Origin: Oceaniglobus roseus
GTDB lineage: Bacteria; Pseudomonadota; Alphaproteobacteria; Rhodobacterales; Rhodobacteraceae
DNA: 64,000 bases
Direction of reading: 5' to 3'
Assembly (NCBI RefSeq): GCF_002869745.1
Contig: NZ_PNOS01000006.1
Coordinates: forward strand, 1-64,000
The translations under genes were made by a program, and so were the position numbers. Under the pieces are notes generated by a model, which saw only the letters and a program-made list of their open reading frames with translations, ran no database searches and was not told the DNA's origin. How positions within the stretch are numbered: position 1 is the stretch's first letter; the number at the start of each line of letters is the position of its first letter. Shown piece by piece: positions 7,290 through 16,746 of this stretch.

Positions 7290-9956
7290 ATGCCAAAAAA
7301 GATGCTTATCGATGCCACCCACACGGAAGAGACCCGTGTGGTGGTCGTGGACGGAAACAAGGTCGAGGAGTTCGACTTCGAATCCGAAAGCCGCCGACAG
7401 CTTGCCGGCAACATCTACCTTGCCAAGGTAACACGGGTCGAACCCTCGCTGCAGGCGGCCTTCGTCGATTACGGCGGCAACCGCCACGGCTTCCTCGCCT
7501 TTTCCGAGGTGCACCCCGACTACTACCAGATCCCCGTCGCCGATCGTCAGGCGCTGCTGGCCGAAGAGGCCGCCTATGCCAAGGCGCAGGAGGAGGAGGA
7601 CGAGAAGCCGCGCCGCCGGTCGCGCAGCCGCGGCGCGTCTCGTCCGAAGGCCGAGGAGGCCGCCAACGGCGATGCCGTCGCCTCTGCCGACCCGGCCGAG
7701 GCGCCGCGCAAGTCGATCGCCGGCATGGATGTCGTCGACCTGGATGACGACGAGGACCGCGACGGCCGGTCCGACGAGGAGGGCAGCTCGCCCGTCGACC
7801 GCGTGGCCGAGACCCCGGTCGAGACGCCGGAGTCCGACGATGACGACGACGCGGCCGAAAGCGCCGCGGACCGCGACGACGAGATCGAATCCGTCGCCGA
7901 GGAGGACGTCTCGGAAGAGATCCGCCGTCCCGCCAAGCCGCGGGTGCGCAAGTACAAGATCCAGGAGGTCATCAAGGTCCGTCAGATCCTGCTGGTGCAG
8001 GTCGTCAAGGAAGAGCGCGGCAACAAGGGCGCCGCGCTGACCACCTATCTCTCGCTCGCCGGGCGCTATTGCGTGCTGATGCCGAACACCGCCCGGGGCG
8101 GCGGCATCTCGCGCAAGATCACCAACGCGGCGGACCGCAAGAAGCTGAAGGAGATCGCCAGCGGGATCGACGTGCCCCACGGCGCGGGCCTGATCATCCG
8201 GACCGCCGGCAGCCAGCGCACCAAGACCGAGATCAAGCGCGACTACGAATACCTCCAGCGCATGTGGGAGCAGATCCGCGAGCTGACGCTGAAGAGCATC
8301 GCGCCCGCCAAGATCTACGAGGAGGGCGACCTCATCAAGCGGTCGATCCGCGACCTCTACAACCGCGACATCGACGAGGTCTGGGTCGAGGGCGCCGAGG
8401 GCTATCGCACGGCCAAGGACTTCATGAAGATGATCATGCCGTCCCACGCCAAGAACGTGAAGCTCTACCAGGACCAGATGCCGCTCTTCGCGCGCCACCA
8501 GGTCGAATCCTACCTCTCGGGCATGTTCAACCCGACCGTGCAGCTGAAATCCGGCGGCTACATCGTGATCGGCGTGACCGAGGCGCTTGTGGCCATCGAC
8601 GTCAACTCGGGTCGCGCGACCAAGGAAGGCAGCATCGAGCAGACGGCGCTGAACACCAACCTGGAAGCGGCCGAGGAGGTGGCGCGGCAGCTGCGCCTGC
8701 GCGACCTTGCCGGTCTGATCGTGATCGACTTCATCGACATGGAGGAGCGCAAGAACAACGCCGCCGTCGAGAAGCGCTTCAAGGACAAGCTGAAGACCGA
8801 CCGGGCGCGGATCCAGGTCGGCCGCATCTCGGGCTTCGGCCTGCTGGAGATGTCGCGCCAGCGCCTGCGCCCCGGCATGATCGAGGCGACGACCCAGCCC
8901 TGCCACGTCTGCCACGGCACCGGGCTGATCCGCTCGGACGACAACCTGGCGCTGAACATCATCCGCCAGCTGGAAGAAGAGGGCGTGCGCAAGCGCAGCA
9001 AGGAGGTGCTGGTCAAGGTGCCCGTCGGCATCTGCAACTTCCTGATGAACCAGAAGCGCGAGCACATCGCCAACATCGAGGCGCGCTATGGCATGTCCGT
9101 CCGGATCGAGGCCGAGCCCTCGCTGATCTCGCCCGACTTCACGATCGAGAAGTTCAAGACCGCGACGCGGGTGGTCGAGCAGGTGCTGCCGGTGGTCTCG
9201 GTCGACGCCTCGCACATGGCCGATGACGACGAGGACGATATCGAGGTCGACGAGTCCGAGGCGCCGGAAGCCGAAGAGGCCGCGCCCGCCGAGGCGAAGG
9301 AGGAGCGGCCGGCCCGCGACGAGGACGGCGAGGGCCAGCCGAAGAAGCGCCGCCGCCGCCGCCGCCGCCGGAAGTCCGGCAACCGCGACGAGCAGGGCGC
9401 GCAGGACAACGGCAACGGCCAGGACGACGACCGCGAGGGCGACTCTGAAGCCGACACCGACTCCGGTACCGAGTCCGACACCGATGGGGCGGAGCAGGGC
9501 GGCGAGGTGACGGCGAAGCCGAAGCGCAGGCGCAAGGCGGCGCCGGTCGAGGCGGAAGCGCCTGCCGGGACCGCGGAAGCGGCGCCGGACGCCCCCGCCG
9601 AAGCGGCCGCGAGCGAAGAGGCGTCCGAACCCGTCGCGGAGGAGGAGGCGAAGCCGCGCAAGCGGACCCGCACCCGCGCCGCGGCCAAGCCGCGCAGCCG
9701 CAAGAAGGCGGAGCCTGCCGCCGAGACCGAAGAGGCGGCCCCCGCCCCGGAGTCGGCCGAAGCCGCCGCATCGCCGGAGCCCGCGGAAGCCGCCGCGCCC
9801 GCACCCGCAGAAACCGCTCCCGAATCCGCAGCGGAACCGGAGGCGGCATCCGCCGAGGCCGAGGCCACGCCGGAACCGGCCATGGCCGAGGCGCAGGAGC
9901 CGGAGAACACCGCCGAGAAGCCGAAGCGGCGCGGCTGGTGGTCGCTCGGCCGCTGA
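7290..9956 (+). CDS. rne: Ribonuclease E
   Basis: RNase E is the endonuclease that starts mRNA decay and processes rRNA and tRNA. The 888-residue protein has a short N-terminus (MPKKMLIDATHTEETRVVV) and an S1 domain from about residue 37 that is interrupted at about 95-215 by a highly charged insertion before resuming at YKIQEVIKVRQILLVQVV. Catalytic-site aspartates fall at about 437 (AIDVNSGRA) and 480 (IDFIDMEE), and the Zn-link is CHVC (538-541). The C-terminal third is a low-complexity Glu/Ala and Arg/Lys-rich tail ending KPKRRGWWSLGR, the usual disordered scaffold for the degradosome. The S1 insertion is typical of alphaproteobacterial RNase E. Confidence 0.95.
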   Translation: MPKKMLIDATHTEETRVVVVDGNKVEEFDFESESRRQLAGNIYLAKVTRVEPSLQAAFVDYGGNRHGFLAFSEVHPDYYQIPVADRQALLAEEAAYAKAQEEEDEKPRRRSRSRGASRPKAEEAANGDAVASADPAEAPRKSIAGMDVVDLDDDEDRDGRSDEEGSSPVDRVAETPVETPESDDDDDAAESAADRDDEIESVAEEDVSEEIRRPAKPRVRKYKIQEVIKVRQILLVQVVKEERGNKGAALTTYLSLAGRYCVLMPNTARGGGISRKITNAADRKKLKEIASGIDVPHGAGLIIRTAGSQRTKTEIKRDYEYLQRMWEQIRELTLKSIAPAKIYEEGDLIKRSIRDLYNRDIDEVWVEGAEGYRTAKDFMKMIMPSHAKNVKLYQDQMPLFARHQVESYLSGMFNPTVQLKSGGYIVIGVTEALVAIDVNSGRATKEGSIEQTALNTNLEAAEEVARQLRLRDLAGLIVIDFIDMEERKNNAAVEKRFKDKLKTDRARIQVGRISGFGLLEMSRQRLRPGMIEATTQPCHVCHGTGLIRSDDNLALNIIRQLEEEGVRKRSKEVLVKVPVGICNFLMNQKREHIANIEARYGMSVRIEAEPSLISPDFTIEKFKTATRVVEQVLPVVSVDASHMADDDEDDIEVDESEAPEAEEAAPAEAKEERPARDEDGEGQPKKRRRRRRRRKSGNRDEQGAQDNGNGQDDDREGDSEADTDSGTESDTDGAEQGGEVTAKPKRRRKAAPVEAEAPAGTAEAAPDAPAEAAASEEASEPVAEEEAKPRKRTRTRAAAKPRSRKKAEPAAETEEAAPAPESAEAAASPEPAEAAAPAPAETAPESAAEPEAASAEAEATPEPAMAEAQEPENTAEKPKRRGWWSLGR

Positions 9957-9980
9957 CGGCCGACCGTCGCAGGATGCAGG

Positions 9981-10006
9981 AAAGGCGCCCCCCGGGGCGC
10001 CTTTTT
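9981..10006 (+). terminator. Rho-independent terminator of rne
   Basis: AGGCGCC and GGCGCCT arms around a C/G-rich loop are followed by five T, 25 bases after the rne stop. A strong hairpin plus U-tract on the plus strand. Confidence 0.85.
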
Positions 10007-10254
10007 CTTGCGCCCTCCCTGCCTGCGTGCCGGAATTTGGCGCTTTCAGGCGGCCCGCAAGGCCGCGCGGCCGGCATTTCCGGACCCGCGGGGTTCACAG
10101 GTGGAGACGTTCTTGCTACAGGAACCCCTTCCATAAGTCGCGCGCGGGACATGAACGGTCTTTCGTGGGGGAGACCCCCGGGAACCGGGTTCCGAGCATT
10201 GCATTGACCCGGGGTCAACGCATCGGGCGACCAGAACAAGAAGAGGGATCGAAC

Positions 10255-11892
10255 GTGACAGACACATCCATGCCCCCCGGAATTCCCGAACCGGAGGGGT
10301 CATCCAACCTGATCGACACCGATTACGAGATCGGTCAGAACAACGTCGAAGGCTCGCTGGGACCGCTGGGCTTCGACATCCACAATCCCGTGTTCCTGGT
10401 CTCGGCGCTCAGCATCATCGCCTTCGTCTTCTACGCGCTGGTGTTCCACGACCAGGCCGCCGCCGCCTTCGGCGCGCTGCGCCCCTGGCTGACCAGCACC
10501 TTCGACTGGTTCTTCATGAGCGCGGCCAACATCTTCGTCGTGTTCTGCCTGCTGCTGATCGTCACGCCCTACGGCAGCGTCCGGCTGGGCGGAACCGAGG
10601 CCACGCCGGACTACAGCTATGCCGGCTGGTTCGCGATGCTGTTCGCCGCGGGCATGGGGATCGGGCTGATGTTCTTCGGCGTGCTCGAACCCGTCTACCA
10701 CATGGCGGTGTCGCAACCGCTCGGAACGCCCTCGCCCTTCGACGCCGACGGCAACGTGATCGAGGCGAACGTTGCGATGGCCCGTGACATGGGGCTGGCC
10801 GCCACGATCTATCACTGGGGCCTGCACCCGTGGGCGATCTATGCCGTCGTCGCGCTAGCGCTGGCGCTGTTCAGCTACAACAAGGGCCTGCCGCTCACGA
10901 TCCGCTCGGCCTTCTACCCGATCCTCGGCGAGAGGGTCTGGGGCTGGTGGGGCCACATCATCGACACGCTGGCGGTGTTCGCGACGCTGTTCGGCCTGGC
11001 CACCTCGCTTGGCTTCGGGGCGCAGCAGGCGGGCGCGGGGCTGGAGTTCGTCTTCGGCATCGGCAACTCGATCAACCTCCAGGTGGTGCTGATCACCGGG
11101 ATCACCGCGGTCGCCCTGGTGTCGGTGCTGCGCGGTCTCGACGGCGGCGTGAAGGTGCTGTCCGAGATCAACATGGGCCTCGCGGCGCTTCTGCTGCTGT
11201 TCGTGCTGTTCGTCGGCCCGACGCTCGCGATCCTCACCGGCTTCGGCGAGGGGCTCGTCACCTACGCGAAGGAGCTGCTGCCGCTCTCCAACCCCGTGGG
11301 CCGGGAGGACGACAGCTATCGCCAGGGCTGGACGGCCTTCTACTGGGCCTGGTGGATCAGCTGGTCGCCCTTCGTCGGCATGTTCATCGCCCGCGTCAGC
11401 CGCGGCCGCACGGTGCGCGAGTTCGTGACCTGCGTGCTGATCATCCCCTCCATCGTCTGCGTGCTGTGGATGGCGGTCTTCGGCGGCACCGCGATCGAGC
11501 AGGTGTTCACCAACCCCGACAGCCTGGTGAAGGCCAACGTGATCGACAGCTATTCGCCGGAACTGTCGCTGTTCGGGATGCTGGCCGACCTGCCGCTGGC
11601 CTCGATCACCTCGGTGCTCGGCATCGTGCTGGTGATCGTGTTCTTCGTCACCTCGTCGGATTCCGGCTCGCTCGTCATCGACACGATCACGGCGGGCGGC
11701 AAGGTCGACGCGCCGGTGCCGCAGCGCGTGTTCTGGTGCGTGTTCGAGGGCGCAGTGGCGATCACGCTGCTTCTGGGCGGCGGGCTTGCCTCGCTCCAGG
11801 CCATGGTGATCTCGACCGGGCTGCCCTTCACCATCGTCCTTCTGGCGATGTGCGTGGCGATCTGGAAGGGGCTGTCCAGCGAACGCCGCTGA
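10255..11892 (+). CDS. BCCT-family transporter (choline/glycine betaine/carnitine type)
   Basis: The 545-residue inner-membrane protein has about twelve hydrophobic segments and the BCCT pattern: a conserved GMGIGLMFFGVLEP stretch near residues 140-155, then WGLHPWAIY and YNKGLPLT (about 190-210). It also shows AFYWAWWISWSPFVGMF near residue 360. These carriers import betaines, choline or similar compounds by sodium or proton symport, often for osmoprotection; the exact substrate is unresolved. The start is the GTG at 10255 with AGAGGGA upstream. The open frame runs back to 10027, but that part reads as non-coding. Flanking terminators suggest a single-gene transcript. Confidence 0.9.
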   Translation: MTDTSMPPGIPEPEGSSNLIDTDYEIGQNNVEGSLGPLGFDIHNPVFLVSALSIIAFVFYALVFHDQAAAAFGALRPWLTSTFDWFFMSAANIFVVFCLLLIVTPYGSVRLGGTEATPDYSYAGWFAMLFAAGMGIGLMFFGVLEPVYHMAVSQPLGTPSPFDADGNVIEANVAMARDMGLAATIYHWGLHPWAIYAVVALALALFSYNKGLPLTIRSAFYPILGERVWGWWGHIIDTLAVFATLFGLATSLGFGAQQAGAGLEFVFGIGNSINLQVVLITGITAVALVSVLRGLDGGVKVLSEINMGLAALLLLFVLFVGPTLAILTGFGEGLVTYAKELLPLSNPVGREDDSYRQGWTAFYWAWWISWSPFVGMFIARVSRGRTVREFVTCVLIIPSIVCVLWMAVFGGTAIEQVFTNPDSLVKANVIDSYSPELSLFGMLADLPLASITSVLGIVLVIVFFVTSSDSGSLVIDTITAGGKVDAPVPQRVFWCVFEGAVAITLLLGGGLASLQAMVISTGLPFTIVLLAMCVAIWKGLSSERR

Positions 11893-11913
11893 ACGCCTTA
11901 CCCGTGACACCCG

Positions 11914-11945
11914 ACAGGCGGCGCCCCCGTGGCGCCGCCTGTTTT
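11914..11945 (+). terminator. Rho-independent terminator of the BCCT gene
   Basis: A perfect 12-bp stem (ACAGGCGGCGCC at 11914-11925 with its complement at 11931-11942) and a 5-base loop are followed by TTT, 21 bases after the BCCT stop. Confidence 0.85.
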
Positions 11946-12115
11946 CGTTTCGGGCGTCGCACCTCTTCTGGCGGGAGTGTTTCCGGCGGGAATGGGAAGG
12001 GTCCGGCCGGTGCCAGGTGCGCGGTGGTATGCCGCGTCCGACTTGACCGGGGGCCTCGCGCCCTAGCTCCACGGCAAGGCCGGCGGCGCCCGGCACGGCA
12101 ATACCGAGGTGCAAG

Positions 12116-13537
12116 ATGGCCGACGACTCCCCGATCCTCCTGTGGTTCCGCCGCGACCTGCGGCTGGGCGACCACCCCGCGCTGTCCGAGGCCTGCGCCT
12201 CGGGCCGCCCGGTGATCCCGGTCTTCCTGCTCGACGAGGTGGTGGAAGCCCAGGGCGCCTGCCCGAAATGGCGGCTGGGCCTCGGGGTAGGGGCGCTGGC
12301 GCAATCGCTGGAGGAGAAGGGCGCCAAGCTGATCCTGCGGCGGGGCAAGGCGCTCGAGACCCTGCGCGCGCTGGTGAAGGAGACGGGGGCGGGGGCGGTC
12401 TGGTGGTCGCGGCTCTACGATCCCGACGCGGTGAAGCGGGACAAGGCGGTGAAGGAGGGGCTGAAGGACGACGGCATCGACGCGAAGAGCTTCCGCGGCC
12501 ACCTGCTGTTCGAGCCCTGGGACATCGAGACCAAGAGCGGCGAGTTCTACAAGGTCTACACCCCGTTCTGGCGCAACGCGAAGGATCACGAGGTCGCCGC
12601 CACCCTGTCCGCGCCGAAGAGCATCGTGGCGCCGAAGACCTGGCCGAAGAGCGACGCCCTGGACGACTGGAGCCTCGGGGCCGCCATGGACCGGGGTGCG
12701 GCGGTGGTGGAGCCGTTCCTGAACGTCGGCGAAAGCGCGGCCACCGGACGGCTTGCGGCCTTCATCGGCCACAACATCGAAAGCTACGACGCGGCGCGCG
12801 ACCGCCCCGCCATGGAGGGCACCAGCAAGCTGTCCGAGAACCTGACCTACGGCGAGATTTCCCCGCGCGCCTGCTGGCACGCCGGACGGCGCGCGCTGGA
12901 GGAGGGCAAGAAGGGTGCCGAGACCTTCCTGAAGGAGCTGGTCTGGCGCGAGTTCGCCTATCACCTCGTCTATCACACGCCGCGCCTGACCTCGGGCAAC
13001 TGGCGCGAGGAGTGGGACGCCTTCCCCTGGAACGAGGACGAGCGGCGCGCCGAGGTGAAGGCGTGGAAGCAGGGCCGCACCGGCATCCCCTTCGTCGATG
13101 CGGCGATGCGCGAGCTCTACGTCACCGGCCACATGCACAACCGCTCCCGCATGATCGTGGCGAGCTACCTGACGAAGCACCTGATGTGCCACTGGCGGAT
13201 CGGCCAGAAATGGTTCGAGGACTGCCTGATCGACTGGGATCCCGCCTCGAACGCACTCGGCTGGCAGTGGTCGGCCGGGTCGGGGCCCGACGCGACGCCC
13301 TATTTCCGGGTGTTCAACCCGGTGACCCAGCTCGACAAGTTCGACAAGGACCGCGCCTATGTCGACCGCTGGATCGCCGAACGCTCGGACAATCCCGGCA
13401 AGGACGCGCTGGCCTATTTCGAGGCGATTCCGCGGTCGTGGAACATGGCGCCGGACGATGACTATCCCGAGCCGGTGGTCAGTATGGACGAGGGACGCAA
13501 GCGCGCCCTTGATGCCTACGAGAACCGCGATTTCTGA
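12116..13537 (+). CDS. phrB: Deoxyribodipyrimidine photolyase (cryptochrome/photolyase family)
   Basis: The 473-residue flavoprotein uses blue light to split cyclobutane pyrimidine dimers in DNA. The N-terminal antenna-binding domain begins ILLWFRRDLRLGDHPAL. The FAD-binding half shows TSKLSENLTYGEISPR, WREFAYHL, TGIPFVDAAMRELY, TGHMHNRSRMIVASYLTKHL and DWDPASNALGWQWSAGSGPD. The Trp/Asn pattern fits class I CPD photolyases. Length is normal. It appears to be a single gene followed by an unlinked promoter region and the methyltransferase gene. The (6-4) subtype cannot be excluded from sequence alone. Confidence 0.95.
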   Translation: MADDSPILLWFRRDLRLGDHPALSEACASGRPVIPVFLLDEVVEAQGACPKWRLGLGVGALAQSLEEKGAKLILRRGKALETLRALVKETGAGAVWWSRLYDPDAVKRDKAVKEGLKDDGIDAKSFRGHLLFEPWDIETKSGEFYKVYTPFWRNAKDHEVAATLSAPKSIVAPKTWPKSDALDDWSLGAAMDRGAAVVEPFLNVGESAATGRLAAFIGHNIESYDAARDRPAMEGTSKLSENLTYGEISPRACWHAGRRALEEGKKGAETFLKELVWREFAYHLVYHTPRLTSGNWREEWDAFPWNEDERRAEVKAWKQGRTGIPFVDAAMRELYVTGHMHNRSRMIVASYLTKHLMCHWRIGQKWFEDCLIDWDPASNALGWQWSAGSGPDATPYFRVFNPVTQLDKFDKDRAYVDRWIAERSDNPGKDALAYFEAIPRSWNMAPDDDYPEPVVSMDEGRKRALDAYENRDF

Positions 13538-13691
13538 GCGGCGGGGGGCGGGGTCACGAAAGTGAAACCGTGTTGACCTTTTCTCCGTATATGGCTCTGA
13601 GGCCAGCGGGACGCATCGTCACGCGCGCGTGTGACGGGTTGTCCGGGGGCAGGGCCGCGGCTAGCCTTTCGCGGGTGTTTTGGGAGTGGAC

Positions 13692-14906
13692 ATGGACGTA
13701 TTGACGACGGTGGACGGCCAGAAGGGCCTGCCGCGGTATTTTGCCCAGGTGTTCCGGATGGCCTGCGGCATGGACAACGGGCGGCTCGACTTCGTGCTGC
13801 CCGACGGGCGGCGCTTCCGCGCCACGGGCACGAAATCGGCCTGGCCGATCGCCGAGCTGCATATCCGCAACCCCGAGATATTCTCGCGCCTGATCCGCGA
13901 GGGCGATCTCGGCTTCTGCGAGGCCTACCTTGACGAATGGTGGACCACCCCCGACCTGCAGGCGTTCATGGACCTTGTCCACGCCGACAACTGGGAGGTC
14001 TACGACAGCTTCCCTGGCATGGGCCTCGTGCGCTTCTACGAACGGCTCCGCTTCTGGTGGATGGGCAACTCGAAACGGCAGGCGCAGAAGAACATCTCGG
14101 CCCATTACGACCTCGGAAACGAGTTCTACGGGATCTGGCTCGACGACACGATGACCTATTCCTCGGCCAAGTTCTCGACCGGTCAGGAAAGCCTGGAAGC
14201 GGCGCAGATCGCGAAATACGCCAGCATGGTCGACGAGATGGGCGCGCGGCCAGGCGATCACGTGCTGGAAATCGGCTGCGGCTGGGGCGGTTTCGCCGAA
14301 TACGCCGCGAAGGAGCGGGGGCTGCGCGTCACCTGCCTGACCATCAGCCGCGCGCAGTATGCCTATGCGCTCGAACGGATCGCAAAGGCCGGGCTCTCGG
14401 ACCGGGTCGAGATCAAGCTTCAGGACTACCGCGACGAACAGGGCCTCTACGACCACATCGCCAGCATCGAGATGTTCGAGGCGGTCGGCGAACGCTACTG
14501 GCCGGTCTACTTCAGCACCCTTCGCGACCGGCTGAAGCCCGGCGGCAACGCCACGCTGCAGATCATCACGGTGCAGGAGAAGCGCTGGGAGGTCTATCGC
14601 AACACCGTCGACTTCATCCAGCGCTACATCTTCCCCGGCGGCATGCTGCCCAGCCCGGCGGTGCTGCGGCGCGAGGTCGAGAAGTCGGGGCTGTCGGTCC
14701 TGAAGTCGGTCGAGTTCGGCGACAGCTATGCCCAGACCCTGAAACGCTGGCACGAGACCTTCAACAGTCGCTGGGACGAGGTCAAAGCGCTGGGATTCGA
14801 TGAACGGTTTCGCAGGATGTGGAACATGTACCTTATTTCTTGCGCGGCGACCTTCCACAGCGGAAACTGCGACGTGACCCAGATCACCGTGCAGAGGCCC
14901 GCCTGA
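13692..14906 (+). CDS. Cyclopropane-fatty-acyl-phospholipid synthase family methyltransferase
   Basis: The 404-residue SAM-dependent methyltransferase of the CFA synthase family probably modifies double bonds of membrane lipid acyl chains. It has an N-terminal lipid-binding part (about 1-110), then AHYDLGNEFYGIWLDDTMTY, the SAM motif VLEIGCGWGG (191-200), and the downstream SIEMFEAVGERYW segment. In-frame TTG (13680) and GTG (13686) starts precede the chosen ATG at 13692. Its stop is 3 bases before trgA, so it may be co-transcribed with the trg genes. The precise reaction (cyclopropanation or methylation) is not readable. Confidence 0.88.
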   Translation: MDVLTTVDGQKGLPRYFAQVFRMACGMDNGRLDFVLPDGRRFRATGTKSAWPIAELHIRNPEIFSRLIREGDLGFCEAYLDEWWTTPDLQAFMDLVHADNWEVYDSFPGMGLVRFYERLRFWWMGNSKRQAQKNISAHYDLGNEFYGIWLDDTMTYSSAKFSTGQESLEAAQIAKYASMVDEMGARPGDHVLEIGCGWGGFAEYAAKERGLRVTCLTISRAQYAYALERIAKAGLSDRVEIKLQDYRDEQGLYDHIASIEMFEAVGERYWPVYFSTLRDRLKPGGNATLQIITVQEKRWEVYRNTVDFIQRYIFPGGMLPSPAVLRREVEKSGLSVLKSVEFGDSYAQTLKRWHETFNSRWDEVKALGFDERFRRMWNMYLISCAATFHSGNCDVTQITVQRPA

Positions 14907-14909
14907 CAG

Positions 14910-15368
14910 ATGTACCCCACCGCGCCGAAGATGATTGCGGGACTGCTTTTCGCGACCGTCAGCTTCTTCGTGACGGGGCTGGTGATCGCCAACATCCCCT
15001 CGGGTCATCCCACGGCGGGCTTCGGTCTGACCAACGCGCTGGTCGGGTTCCTGATCGGATGGCGGGTGGTCGGACGGCGCGCGGGCGAAGGGATGAGCTT
15101 TGCCGCGGCCTACGGGCTGACGGCCATGGCCGCGATCGTGTTCTGGTGCCTGCTGCTCTGGGGCGGACGCGAGATGATCCGCCGCTCGCTCGATCTCTAC
15201 TACAAGGATCCGACCGAGGCGCTGCAGGAGATGGTGCGCCTGATGCTGGATTACGCGGTCTACCTCTACGGCAACGGTGCCATCGGCTCCATGGTGATCG
15301 GCGCCGTCTTCTGCGGTCTCGTGACCGAGTGGCTGGCCCGCAGGACGCAGCGCCCGCGGGTGGAGTGA
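14910..15368 (+). CDS. trgA: TrgA family membrane protein (tellurite resistance)
   Basis: The 152-residue inner-membrane protein has four hydrophobic segments (about 8-27, 38-54, 65-85, 120-142). It resembles TrgA of Rhodobacter sphaeroides in the N-terminal PTAPKMIAGLLFA stretch and the LVGFLIGWRVVGRRAG motif. In R. sphaeroides trgA and trgB together raise tellurite resistance; the mechanism is unknown. The following gene is TrgB-like and cysK lies downstream, reproducing the described locus. It starts 3 bases after the methyltransferase stop. Confidence 0.85.
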   Translation: MYPTAPKMIAGLLFATVSFFVTGLVIANIPSGHPTAGFGLTNALVGFLIGWRVVGRRAGEGMSFAAAYGLTAMAAIVFWCLLLWGGREMIRRSLDLYYKDPTEALQEMVRLMLDYAVYLYGNGAIGSMVIGAVFCGLVTEWLARRTQRPRVE

Positions 15369-15375
15369 GAGGCGC

Positions 15376-16491
15376 GTGACATCCGACCTGTTCCTGTTCG
15401 GCACGCTGCTGGACGACGAGCTGCGCGGCACCGTCGCGGGCCGGCCGCTTGCCGGGGTGCCGGCCGTGCTGCCGGGGCAGGGGATCTGGCGCGCGGCCGA
15501 CGGCGACTATCCCGTGCTTGGCGCGGGCGAGGCGGCGCCGGGGCTCCTGTTCCGCGACGTGCCCGAAGCGGCGCTGGCGCGGCTGCACTACTACGAACAG
15601 GGCTTCGGCTACGACGCGGTTCCGGTGCGGGTCCGCGCCGGCACAGGCGAGTCGGAGGCGCTTGCCTATCGCGCGCAGCACCGCGTTACGGCGAGTGGCG
15701 GGCCCTGGCGGCTCGACCACTGGCAGGCGGCATGGGGCGCCCTCACGCGCCGGGCCGCGCTCGAGGCCATGTCGCTCTTCGGCCGGATCGATGGCACGGC
15801 GCTGGCCGGGGAGATGCAGCGCATCCGCGTGCGCGCCGATGCCGCGCTCCGGGCCGAGACGCGCCCCGCGCCCATGGGGCCGCGCGCCGGGCTGTCCCGC
15901 GACGCCGTGACCGTCGTCGAGGCGCGGCGGCCCTTCGTCAGCTTCTTCGCGGTCGAGGACAGCGCGCTCCGCTATCCGCGCTTCGACGGCGGCACCTCCG
16001 CGCGGCTGCACCGCACCGGCCTGCACAGCGGCGACGCGGTGACCGTGCTGCCCTACGACCCGGTGCGCCGCCGCGTCCTGCTGGTCGAGCAGTTCCGCTA
16101 TGGCGCCTTCCTGCGCGGCGACCCCTTCCCCTGGTGTCTCGAACCCGTGGCAGGCTTCATCGATCCCGGCGAGACGCCCGAAGAGGCGGCCCGGCGCGAG
16201 ACGGTCGAGGAGGCGCATCTTGCGTTCGACCGGCTGGTGCCCATCGGAAGCGGCTATCCCAGCCCCGGGGCCCTCAGCGAATACCTCTACCAGTTCGTCG
16301 GCCTCTGCGACCTGCCGGACCCGGAAGAAGGCCGTGGCGGGCTGGCCGAAGAGGGCGAGGACATCCGCACCCACGTCGTCGCGCTGCAGGATCTGATCGC
16401 GATGACGGAGGACGGCACCGTGGACTCCGCCCCGCTGATGGTCAGCGCGCTCTGGCTGGACCGGGCCGTGGCGCGGGGCGACTTCGGCTGA
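15376..16491 (+). CDS. trgB: TrgB-like protein: gamma-glutamylcyclotransferase-like plus NUDIX domain
   Basis: The 371-residue two-domain protein has an AIG2/GGCT-like N-terminal domain (LFLFGTLLDDELRG at residues 3-16 and HYYEQGFGYD near 75). Its NUDIX hydrolase domain (about 195-350) resembles ADP-ribose pyrophosphatases. The Nudix box reads GFIDPGETPEEAARRETVEE followed by AHL: the catalytic RE..EE glutamates are kept, but the hydrophobic position after RE is Thr and the usual Gly after EEx is His. The start is a GTG at 15376, 7 bases after trgA. Synteny with trgA and cysK supports TrgB. The enzymatic substrate is unproven. Confidence 0.82.
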   Translation: MTSDLFLFGTLLDDELRGTVAGRPLAGVPAVLPGQGIWRAADGDYPVLGAGEAAPGLLFRDVPEAALARLHYYEQGFGYDAVPVRVRAGTGESEALAYRAQHRVTASGGPWRLDHWQAAWGALTRRAALEAMSLFGRIDGTALAGEMQRIRVRADAALRAETRPAPMGPRAGLSRDAVTVVEARRPFVSFFAVEDSALRYPRFDGGTSARLHRTGLHSGDAVTVLPYDPVRRRVLLVEQFRYGAFLRGDPFPWCLEPVAGFIDPGETPEEAARRETVEEAHLAFDRLVPIGSGYPSPGALSEYLYQFVGLCDLPDPEEGRGGLAEEGEDIRTHVVALQDLIAMTEDGTVDSAPLMVSALWLDRAVARGDFG

Positions 16492-16602
16492 GGGCTGCCG
16501 CGACAGGCCGCAACCCGGGGCGCGCCCGCCCCCGCGCTTTCCGGGGGCTCCGCCCGTGCGAAGGGGAAACCATCCCCCCGGATCGTTTCTCCCCCCCTCG
16601 AA

Positions 16603-16623
16603 CGCGCCGCCGGAGGCGGCGCG
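16603..16623. other. GC hairpin between trgB and cysK
   Basis: A perfect 9-bp stem (CGCGCCGCC with GGCGGCGCG) with a three-base GGA loop sits in the 255-base gap between trgB and cysK. No U-tract follows, so it may be a weak terminator, an RNA stabiliser, or neither. Confidence 0.4.
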
Positions 16624-16746
16624 GCCCACGGTGCGCACGGCGCCTTCAGATGCCCGTGACCCGCCCCCCGTCCCGCCCGCCTTCGCTTGAGTTCGCGCCG
16701 CCGCGGCCCTAGACAGGGCGGAACAGAGCGCCGGAGGATCTGCCCC

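Noticed and set aside
6941-7431. Short open frames in the rne leader
   Set aside because: No ribosome-binding sites, no family resemblance, and composition like non-coding GC-rich DNA.
7017-9215. 732-codon minus-strand open frame
   Set aside because: Shadow of rne; GC-rich third positions keep the opposite frame open.
10855-12348. 497-codon minus-strand open frame
   Set aside because: Covers the BCCT gene and its terminator antisense; composition typical of a shadow.
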